Below, in pieces: positions 56,171 through 64,000 of a stretch of DNA of 64,000 bases (position 1 is its first letter; each line of letters opens with the position of its first letter). The DNA lies in assembly GCA_016271365.2 (NCBI GenBank), contig CM028130.1, forward strand, positions 470,613,501 through 470,677,500. The letters are read 5' to 3'. The translations under genes were made by a program, and so were the position numbers. The notes below the pieces were generated by a model. The model had not been told where the DNA came from and did not search any database. It saw only the letters and a program-made list of their open reading frames with translations. The stretch comes from Neoceratodus forsteri. Taxonomy: Eukaryota; Chordata; Ceratodontiformes; Ceratodontidae.

Positions 56171-57153
56171 AAATTACTTAAAAGAAGAAAAAGAGACATG
56201 TTGGGTGACATAACAGGACTCTTCGGCTCAGGAATGAGTATCTGGAATCAAGCCAATTTGGAAGCCATTAGAGAACACCAAAATACTGTAAACCTACAGG
56301 AAGAGAGAGAGGTTCTCCTACCTTTAGCACTCAACCAGGCTGGATTGGCCGCCGAGGAAAGACTGACCATATGTAATATAAATGAGACAGCTAAGTTGTT
56401 CAAACAAGTTGAAAATAAAATAAATGACATTATAGATGAGCATTATGAGGAAGTAGGGCACCATACTATAGGGAGAGCTATAACCTGTTCGGCTTGTGGA
56501 TCTTATGTACCAACCACTGTAAATAAGTTATTACAGCAATTAAGTAACAATAAGTTACCCGATCAGATATCAGATGCCCAAATCAAATCATGGTATTGCC
56601 CCATGTGTCAGGATGTCTATGACCACCATTGTTTAAACCCTTGCGCTTCTAACAGTGCCCCACCCATTTGGTGGGTAAGAAAAGTGGCAAAGATACATAT
56701 CAGACCACAAGGGTTCAAGCCAAATAGTACACTGGCAAATACAATGAATGTACTCCTCACTGTAAAACTACCACAAGTAAAGTATGATGAGCAGAGGTAT
56801 ACTAAGGTTGTAAAAATCCATTCTTTAGGCTATCTCCAAGGGGATTGCTATGCATACCGAGTGAATCCACCTAAAATACTAGTACAAGATAAAAATGGGT
56901 CCTGGGTAGCACCAAATTTACATTGTTGTAGGAGATAAACAGCCAGTGGATCTGCCAGTGCAATGTTATGTCACAAATTCAACCAGTTTGTGGAGAACTT
57001 TCCATAAAGAAAGAGAACAATAATACTGTCTGGTGTCCAGTTCAAATACAACAAGCATTTGTCAATGCCGAATGTTTGCTTGCTGGCATTGGCAGTGGTA
57101 GTGTAGAAGTTACAGAGCTGCGTAATAGGAATGGCAATGAAGTATTGAACTGA
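56171..57153 (+). pseudogene. ERV env, furin-like site and ectodomain of the membrane subunit (broken)
   Basis: The frame 56102-56938 carries LLKRRKRD at about 56177-56200, a furin-type cleavage site, followed by a glycine-rich apolar stretch (MLGDITGLFGSGMSIW) resembling a fusion peptide. A heptad-like helical region follows (QANLEAIREHQNTVN), then a cysteine-rich region with CXXC pairs (CSAC, CPMC, CLNPC) and CC near its end. A stop at 56936-56938 and a frame change lead to 56968-57153, which continues with CGELS and CPVQIQ segments. The envelope is then interrupted by inserted DNA until about 60400. The size of the cysteine-rich ectodomain is large for a gammaretroviral TM and more like epsilon-type or spuma-like envelopes. 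Confidence 0.7.
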
Positions 57154-57539
57154 AGCCAACCCCACCACCACCCTGCAGAGAGTGACAGGCATTGGGGTGT
57201 GCCTTTGGGTCGTCAGGCATAACGACCACGCCATTTCACCACACTACACCCTGCAGACACTGACAAGTGTCACGGTGTTCCTTGGGGTCTTTGGCCCTTA
57301 TGCATACCCCATTCCATTAGAAAATACAGTGAGATGGGTGCGATATAGGAGAATGGGGTGAACTTTGGGGCCGAACAGTCAAAGGCATACATCGATGCCT
57401 CTCACTGGCTGCAGGGTGTGGAATGGTATGAGCATTACAGGCAAGAATCCCAAGTCACACCCCTGATGCCTGTCATTCTCTACAGGGTTGGGCATTATGG
57501 TTGGAAACCCGAATACCTCAGGCATTCGTTGGTATTTTC

Positions 57540-59320
57540 ACTCCAAATGTTCAACATGTTTTTTTTGTGACCCCACCTCATGAACAGGGGGAATATCAGG
57601 TTTGTTAGCCGAAAGCTGCTTATGCACAGCGACTACGGCATTTAGCACCACAGGTGCAAAAACATTCGAACAGGATGTAAAAATGACAGCTGTACTGTTC
57701 ATGGGAGGTGTAAAATGGCAATGTTGCAAATCTGCAGTAAAAATATTTAAAAATGGTGAAGTCACGGCGTACATAGAAACTGTACAACGCACACCGTAAT
57801 ATAATTAGGGTGGGGATTTTTACAGCAGATTGTCAACTCAGGCATTTTGGTGCCTCCGATCATGAACAGTGTCACTGTGATTTTCTTTATCTGTCCCGAA
57901 CAATGATTTACCACAGCGACCACGCATCTCAGCGCTGAAAGTGTGAAAATACACTTTGGCCATGTTGTGAAAAATGACAGCAGTACTGTAAATAAGGAAG
58001 TGTGGAAAAATGCCACTGGTGAAAATCTGGACTGAAAATATTACAAAGTCATGAACTTACGAGGGTGCGTGGAAACTGCGCAATGCTCACTCGTAACACA
58101 GTCATTTTATGGACTTTTGTCACCAAATTTTCAACATAGCCATTTTAAGACCTCTGCTCATGAACAGTGTAACTGTGATTTTCTTAATCTCTCCCAAACA
58201 TTGCTTTCGCACACCAACAGCACCATTGTGCGCTACATGTGCGAAAACACATTTTGGGCGGCATATGAAAAATGGCAGCTGTACTGTTCATAAGGAAGTG
58301 TAATAAAATGGCAATGTTGAAAATCTGGAGTGAAAATATTAAATTTCGCAAACTTATGAGCATGCATAGGAACTGCATAGCATGAGGCTCGTAAAACAGT
58401 CATTTTGGAATTTTTCACCAAATTTTCAACATAGTCATTTTAAGACCTCTGCTCATGAACAGTGTCACTGTGATTTTCTTAATTTGTCCCATACATTGAT
58501 TTCACATCGACTCGCCATTGTGTGCTACATGGGCGGAAACACATTTTGGGCAAGATGTGAAAATGACAGCTGTACTGCTCATAAGGAGTGTGGTAAAATG
58601 GCAATGTTGAAAATCTGGAGTGAAAAATATTGAAAATTCGCAAACTTACGAGGCCATGAGGAACTGTACAACGACGCTTGTAAAACAGTTATTTTTGGAA
58701 TTTTTCACCAAATTTTCAACATAGCCATTTTAAGACCTCTGCTCATGAACAGTGTCACTGTGATTTTCTTAATTTGTCCCGTACATTGATTTCGCACACC
58801 GACTGCACTATTGTGTGCTACATGGGCGAAACACGTTTTGGGTGAGATGTGAAAAATGACAGCTGTACTACTCATAAGAAGGTGTGGTAAAATGGCAATG
58901 TTGAAAATCTGGAGTGAAAATATTGAAAATTCGCGAACTTAAGACGTGCGTAGGAACTGACAGCATGCGCTTGAAAACAGTCATTTTGGAATTTTTCACC
59001 AAATTTTCAACATAGCCATTTAAGACCTCTGCTCATGAACAGTGTCACTATGATTTTCTTAATTTGTCCCGTACATTGGTTTCGCACACCAACTGCGCCA
59101 TTGTGCGCTACATGGGCGGAAACACATTTTGGGTGAGATGTGAAAAATGACAGCTGTACTAATCATAAGAAGGTGTGGTAAAATCATAATGTTGAAAATC
59201 TGTAGTGAAAATATTGAAAATTCGCGAACTTACGAGCGTGCGTAGGAACTGTGTAACGCACGCTCATAAAACAGACTTTTTTTGAATTTTTCCACCAAAT
59301 TTTCAAAATAGGCTTCTTGA
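57540..59320. repeat. ~290-bp palindromic satellite, about six units
   Basis: The marker aatgttga(aaatctg) recurs at 58313, 58603, 58897 and 59188, giving periods of 290, 294 and 291 bp; the earlier unit near 57720 is more diverged. Each unit is itself inverted. The segment ttcaccaaattttcaacata ... tgctcatgaacagtg is matched in inverse by ctgctcataagg ... aatgttgaaaatctggagtg. A third stem, cgagcgtgcgt/acgcacgctcg, lies at the junction. Because of this, similar peptides (IFNIAIL) appear on both strands and are not genes. Confidence 0.88.
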
Positions 59321-60090
59321 GAGCCTACCTTATGAACACTGGCAATGTCGTTTCGTTAATCGGTCCTGAAAGGTGATTTCGCCAGCAGTGACCGCAAATC
59401 ACCTTTCGGCCCGAATAAAGCATGACAATGACAGCATTCATGAGAAGGGGTCCCAAAACCCCATGTTGAAAATTTGGTGCAAAATTCCAAAATGCCTGAG
59501 ATATGCAACAAAGTTGAAAACACCTATCTATCCCATTATACAGCTTACCGGCATTTCTCAGTTCGTGGTCGGCTTTGAAGAGTGCAGGCGTGTTCCTGTC
59601 CACGAAGATAGTCGCGCCAGACTCTGGAGGTAAGTATGGGGGTGAGGGTGTGGGAGGTGGGGTGCACAGTGGGTGGGTGCAGGTTGTGGGAGGGGGCAGG
59701 GAGAAGTGCCGTGGGACCGTTTTTAATTTTCAGGTATTTAAAAAAAAAATGACGAGGACATTTGCCACGCTGGGGTGGGCTCTCAACGCGCGGCAGAAGG
59801 GGACGGGTTGGGGGTGGAGCCGACGGAGGATTGGGCACCCCCGTCAGCCATGGCATTTGTTGCCACGTTGGGGTGGGCTCCCAGCGGCACCCTGTACTCG
59901 GGAGGAGACAGTGAAGCCGACGGGGATTGGGCACCCCCATCGGCTATACATTGAGTTGCCACGCTGGGGTGGGCACCCAGCGTGGCATTCTGAAAACTTT
60001 GGGGGCGCCCAGCACAGCCGGACGGGGATTGGGCACCCTCGCCGGCTATAGAGTGTGCGAGGGGGCGAAGCAGCATGCGCGTAAAAGGCT
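59321..60090. repeat. GC-rich hairpin repeats
   Basis: From about 59790 a unit recurs three times: gccgacgg-ggattgggcaccc followed by catcggc-type complement, and ttgccacgctggggtggg followed by cacccagcgtggca. Each half folds into a stem (for example gccacgctggg against cccagcgtggc near 59958-59986). The region 59321-59560 is a diverged half satellite unit. Confidence 0.7.
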
Positions 60091-60118
60091 TGTATGTGTG
60101 TGTGTGTGTGTGTGTGTA
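60091..60118. repeat. (TG)n microsatellite
   Basis: tgtatgtgtgtgtgtgtgtg and on to 60118: twelve or so TG dinucleotides. Confidence 0.95.
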
Positions 60119-60422
60119 GGGGGAGGCCGCATGAGCAGGCAATATCTTATCGCTGCTCACTGAAACGTAGCTCCCCCTTTCAGCTCTATGCCACTGCATT
60201 TTGGAGCTTGTCATAGACAGCTCCAGCACGCATTGGCGGACAAGGGCCAAGCCTGCTAACACACTGACTGAATTGGAAGAGGGGGTGACACACCTCCGAA
60301 AACCCAGATGATGGCACTATGTTTCTTGCACATGCATGCAAGCAAACATAAAAATGGACCACCCAGTGTGTAATCTCCATTTATAATTCTACTAGCCAGT
60401 ATTGTATTGTAACAAATGTTAA

Positions 60423-62024
60423 AACATTAACACATCAAGGCAAAACCTGTCATTTACCCAACCTAACTTCTGCTTTGTACCTAATAGTGATGTACAAATT
60501 GGAGACTATACCTTCCATCCTATATCACATCATAAGTCATCTCAAATTAACACTCAGACTCAAACTCCCCATCAAGCATATCAAATTAATAACTATGCAC
60601 CTGCTTTTAATGCACCAATACCACCACTTACTCTAAATTTACAGAACCTGCTAGACCGTAAGGACACACATCTGATTAACATTGAGAATTCAGCACATAA
60701 CACACAGCTTAAAGTTCATCAATTACTTAGTGATGCTGATAATGAACACTTGATATACAATACACTGGGTGGTAGTGATGCTGATAATAAACACTCGATA
60801 TACAGTACATTGGGTGGTAGTGATGCTGATAATGAACACTTGATCTACAGTACACTGGGTGGTAGTGATGCTGATAATAAACACTTGATCTACAGTACAC
60901 TGGGTGGTAGTGATGCTGATAATGAACACTTCATCTACAGTACACTGGGTGGTAGTGATGCTGATAATGAACACTTCATCTACAGTACACTGGGTGGTAG
61001 TGATGCTGATAATGAACACTTGATCTACAGTACACTGGGTGGTAGTGATGCTGATAATGAACACTTGATCTACAGTACACTGGGTGGTAGTGATGCTGAT
61101 AATGAACACTTGAAATACAGTACACTGGGTGGTAGTGATGCTGATAATGAACACTTGATCTACAGTACACTGGGTGGTAGTGATGCTGATAATGAACACT
61201 TGATCTACAGTACACTGGGTGGTAGCGATGCTGATAATGAACACTTGATCTACAGTACACTGGGTGGTAGCGATGCTGATAATGAACACTTGATCTACAG
61301 TACACTGGGTGGTAGCGATGCTGATAATAAACACTTGATCTACAGTACACTGGGTGGTAGCGATGCTGATAATGAACACTTGATCTACAGTACACTGGGT
61401 GGTAGCGATGCTGATAATGAACACTTGATCTACAGTACACTGGGTGGTAGTGATGCTGATAATGCTGATAACGAACACTTAATCTACAGTACACTGGGTG
61501 GTAGTGATGCTGATAATAAACACTTGATATACAGTACACTGGGTGGTAGTGATGCTGATAATGAACACTTGATCTACAGTACACTGGGTGGTAGTGATGC
61601 TGATAATGAACACTTAATCTACAGTACACTGGGTGGTAGTGATGCTGATAATGAACACTTGATCTACAGTACACTGGGTGGTAGTGATGCTGATAATGAA
61701 CATTTGATCTACAGTACACTGGGTGGTAGTGATGCTGATAATGAACACTTGATCTACAGTACACTGGGTGGTAGTGATGCTGATAATGAACACTTAATCT
61801 ACAGTACATTGGGTGGTAGTGATGCTGATAATGAACACTTAATCTACAGTACATTGGGTGGACCATGGGGTGTGCTAACCTTCAAAGCCCTATTAATACT
61901 ACAACTGGCGTTGGTAGCCATTTTAATGTTTAGTGCATGCTGCCTAAGACGTTCCATCAGAGGCATGAGGCGTAAACTGCAAACGCTGCATGGAGCAGGA
62001 CTGGTGAGAGCAGCCATGTCGTAA
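60423..62024 (+). pseudogene. ERV env, repeat-bearing stalk and membrane anchor
   Basis: The downstream end of the envelope, open for 534 codons after TAA 60420-60422. It starts with a polar segment (NFCFVPNSDVQIGDYTFHP, NAPIPPLTLNLQNLLD) and then has 25 consecutive 15-residue repeats (SDADNEHLIYSTLGG) at 60729-61862, one of them lengthened by 9 bp. The repeats lead directly into PWGVL and a hydrophobic anchor (TFKALLILQLALVAILMFSA), then CCLRRSIRGMRRK and a short cytoplasmic tail ending at TAA 62022-62024. A CC pair at the membrane edge is a common palmitoylation arrangement. Assignment to env rests on order, the anchor-tail layout and position. The repeats have no parallel that I know in retroviral envelopes. 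Confidence 0.65.
60729..61862 (+). repeat. 45-bp coding minisatellite, 25 units
   Basis: Unit agtgatgctgataatgaaca plus cttgatctacagtacactgggtggt. Differences between units are few and mostly silent (agt/agc, ttg/tta, ctg/ttg) or E/K, L/F, L/S and I/K changes. No unit has a stop or frameshift. The reverse strand is also open (up to 296 codons), a consequence of the period. Confidence 0.97.
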
Positions 62025-62092
62025 TTAATACTGTAAAACTGTTTAATTGCGCGTTTTGTTAATTTCGCGATGTCTCCCGCCCGCACTAATAG

Positions 62093-62345
62093 GTGTTAAA
62101 TTAAGATCGCGGTTTCCTTCCCCCTTGGTCCACTTAGTAAGTAACAGTTCATTTTAAAAAAACACTACTAGCCTGGTTCTCTAATCACTGGGTAATGATA
62201 AGGTTTGTTTTCTCATCTGTTTCTGATTTGTTAAAATAAGATCGCTGCTTACCCTCGGTCCATTCAGCAAGTAACAGTTCATTTAAAAAACACTACTAGC
62301 AAGGTTCTCTAATCACTGATTAGGTTTGTTTTCTCATCTGTTTCT
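62093..62345. repeat. Two-copy ~130-bp tandem repeat
   Basis: aagtaacagttcattt occurs at 62139 and 62269. The copies share ttaaa(a)taagatcgc, cactactagc, ggttctctaatcactg and gtttgttttctcatctgttt. It sits between the env end and the transposase gene and could be a subterminal repeat of the DNA transposon or remnants of an LTR. Confidence 0.85.
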
Positions 62346-62447
62346 CATTTGGTCAATTAAGGTGAACACTTAAGAACAGGTTCACTGTGTTTGCCCCGTC
62401 TTTGAGCTGTGTAACAGTAGCTGCGTTCGGTTCTGTTTGTTGCAATA

Positions 62448-63960
62448 ATGTCTCTTTATTCCTGGCTACAGCGTCCAAAGCAGTTAAAAAGGGAACTGGC
62501 TATACTAAATGAAGTGACACCAGATGATTTAAATGATTGTGCCGGGGTGTCCCTTAAGGTAGCGGAGAGTGTTGTGCATGAACTTAAAATTGCCACCCCA
62601 CCTGCAAAACGTAGATGCACGGAATACAACACATACACAGCAGAAGTTCATTTTGAAGTTGGACGTTATGCCATTGTGCATGGTGTAATGAACACTGTGC
62701 GATTTTATTCTGGCAAGTACAGCAAACCAATTAACGAGAGTACTGTTCGCAAATTTAAAAAGGGATTACTATCACAAATTAAAGAATGAGCCTGATCCTT
62801 CAAGCATGTCACCCTCCCTTCCCACAAAACCAAGGGGACGACCTACTCTCCTTCAGGAGGAGGTAGAGAATGAACTTAAGTTCATTATCAAAAGTTTACA
62901 CTGTGAGGGTGCAGTGATCAATGCTAGAGTAGTTGTGGCTGTGGCAGTTGGGGGTAGTGAAAGCTACAAACCCTCAATTGCTGGTTGAGTGTGGGGGTCA
63001 CTTGAGCTTCACCAGACAATGGGCATGGCAGCTATTAAATCGACTTGGGTACTGTAAGAGGAAGGGAACCAAAGCGGGAAGGAAAGCCCCTACTGATTTC
63101 CCCATATTAAAAAATGCCTTTTTAGAGAGGATTTCAAATGCCTCCATGTAGGAATTGATTCCAGCTGAACTAGTGATAAATATGGATGAAACGGGGGTTA
63201 ATGTAATACCATGTGCCTCCTGGACAATGGAAGTGAGTGGATCAAGGCAGGTAGAGGTTACTGGCATAAACGATAAACGGCAAGTCACTATGACACTGGC
63301 AGTAACACTCGCAGGGCATTATCTGCCACCGCAAGTCATTTATGCAGGCAAGACAACTAACTGCCACCCAAATTTTGAGTTTCCGACTGACTGGCACATC
63401 ACACATAGTGAAAACCATTGGGCCAATGAAGCCACTATGATTCAAATCATAAACTGCATCCTGATACCCTATATCCCCAAGGTTAAAGAGATCAATCAGC
63501 TTCCTGACGAACAGCAAGCCATGCAAATTTTAGACCTTCATAGAGCCCACACAACTCGACCAGTGCTGGACAGGTTAGAGGAATGTAAAATTATTCCTAT
63601 ATTTGTCCCGGCGTCCTGCACTGACCAAATACAACCCCTTAATGTAAGCGTAAATAAACTGTACAAAGATGAGCTGAAATGTCTGTTCACTGAATGGTAT
63701 GCAACGCTCATCACAGACCAGCTTAGCCAAGGAACCCCATCACCCAGCACCTCCGTGGACTTTAGGATGACTACACTGAAAGTAAAACACTCACAGTGGC
63801 TCGTGACTGCATTTCAGAAACTGAGGGGGAGAAAGGAAGAAGCCATCCGTGGATTCGACCAGGCTGGGATATCTCTAGCTCATGATGAATCCCTAAATAT
63901 GGCAAGTAAACTACTGTACTTCACTGCTGGATATTGTTATTGTAAGGTAAAAAAACAAAT
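62448..63960 (+). pseudogene. pogo/jerky-like DDE transposase (broken, runs to window edge)
   Basis: A transposase of the Tc1/mariner-pogo superfamily that cuts and pastes its own DNA. ATG 62448 opens an N-terminal helix-turn-helix region ending with GRYAIVHGV and NESTVRKFKKGLLSQ. After a frameshift near 62780 the KPRGRPTLL linker follows, with another shift near 62955, then WQLLNRLGYCKRKGTKAGRK. An in-frame TAG at 63149-63151 precedes the catalytic core: D in NMDETG (63185-63187), D in ILDLHRAHTT (63533-63535), and, where the third aspartate is expected (QPLDVxVNK in relatives), QPLNVSVNK with Asn at 63641-63643. The 3' end of the gene is near or beyond the edge of the window. Confidence 0.8.
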
Positions 63961-64000
63961 TCTGATTGTTTTTATTTATTTTACAGCCAATGCTTCTTCT
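63961..64000. other. Window edge, A/T-rich
   Basis: Too short to interpret. A gta...tttacag-like pattern is present at 63946-63986 but an intron of 40 bp is implausible. Confidence 0.3.

Larger units (their letters stand above)
57154..60400. mobile_element. 3.2-kb insertion interrupting env
   Basis: Envelope coding stops at about 57153 and resumes near 60423 in a similar composition. Between them lie an unassigned 0.4-kb start, a ~290-bp palindromic satellite, GC-rich hairpin repeats, a (TG)n tract and a final 250 bp without features. agtattg occurs at 57141 and 60397, which might be a short TSD, but I regard that as weak. No transposase is present. Confidence 0.5.
48701..62024 (+). mobile_element. 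Endogenous retrovirus with unusual env (broken, 3' LTR not found)
   Basis: A proviral relic in the order LTR, primer site, leader with splice donor, gag, in-frame UAG, pro-pol, env. The pol GPY motif in integrase, gag-pol in one frame separated by UAG, and a His-tRNA-like primer site fit the gamma/epsilon-like (class I) group. No dUTPase is seen. Each gene carries stops or frameshifts. env is split by an insertion at about 57155-60400. A 3' LTR matching 48.7-49.1 kb was not seen in the remaining 2 kb, so it is missing, beyond the window or too diverged. The genus cannot be fixed without phylogeny. Confidence 0.85.

Noticed and set aside
59575..60262. Frames of 158 and 159 codons on opposite strands
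   Set aside because: GC-rich hairpin repeats and overlapping strands; no motif or start context.
57141..60403. agtattg as target-site duplication of the env insertion
   Set aside because: Only seven bases, and element termini are not defined; could be chance.
60976..61866. 296-codon minus-strand frame in the 45-bp repeat
   Set aside because: It is the antisense of the env repeat; the plus-strand frame continues into a plausible membrane anchor and tail, the minus-strand one into nothing.
63946..63986. Possible intron in the transposase (gta ... tttacag)
   Set aside because: Forty bases is too short for a vertebrate spliceosomal intron.

Overview
This window is eukaryotic, repeat-dominated DNA with no recognisable host gene. 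Apart from one decayed open stretch of unknown origin (26.4-27.2 kb), every coding stretch I could identify belongs to a transposable element or an endogenous retrovirus (ERV). The combination of L1/Tx1-type LINEs, CR1 LINEs, vertebrate Gypsy elements, a MIR/CORE-like tRNA SINE, a gamma/epsilon-like ERV and a pogo-like transposase points to a vertebrate, most likely an amphibian (a caecilian-like genome is my best guess) or another large-genome lower vertebrate. This assignment is inference from element content only.

Layout. 0-2.9 kb: a foldback element with long inverted arms and several hairpins. 2.9-14.5 kb: a minus-strand Gypsy element (Gypsy-A) bounded by a 5-bp target-site duplication (TSD). 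A 5.4-kb L1/Tx1 LINE (LINE-A, 12-bp TSD) sits in its reverse transcriptase (RT), and a solo-LTR-like element sits in its 5' LTR, itself carrying a palindromic insertion. 14.5-21.2 kb: a CR1 tail, a polypurine tract, GGATCC-rich repeats, an L1 fragment split by a 599-bp retroposon with a 17-bp TSD, a 39-bp tandem repeat, and unassigned LTR-like DNA. 21.2-25.9 kb: a plus-strand Gypsy element (Gypsy-B) with both LTRs. 25.9-31.4 kb: a SINE, a decayed reading frame, a 410-bp tandem duplication and an internally deleted CR1 LINE that keeps its ORF1 esterase motifs.

31.4-48.1 kb: a 24-bp satellite (unit like cagtactgacagacctgtat plus a C-run) in three blocks. The gaps are filled by a dispersed retroposon that hosts a 7.7-kb L1-type LINE (LINE-B), and by a 1.9-kb LTR-like element.

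48.7-62.0 kb: an ERV with a tRNA-His-like primer site, a coiled-coil Gag, an in-frame UAG between gag and pol, a pol with PR-RT-RNase H-IN and GPY motif, and an unusual env. The env has an Ig-V-like N-terminal region, a furin-like site, and, after a 3.2-kb insertion that includes a palindromic ~290-bp satellite, 25 in-frame copies of a 15-residue repeat immediately before the membrane anchor. I consider that repeat-bearing envelope the most unusual object here. 62.1-64 kb: a two-copy tandem repeat and a decayed pogo-like transposase that runs to the window edge.

None of the elements looks fully active: almost all coding regions carry frameshifts or stops, and three of the five RTs have a changed catalytic aspartate pair. 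Nesting and TSDs give a partial insertion chronology. All boundaries come from reading by eye; no alignment or database search was run.
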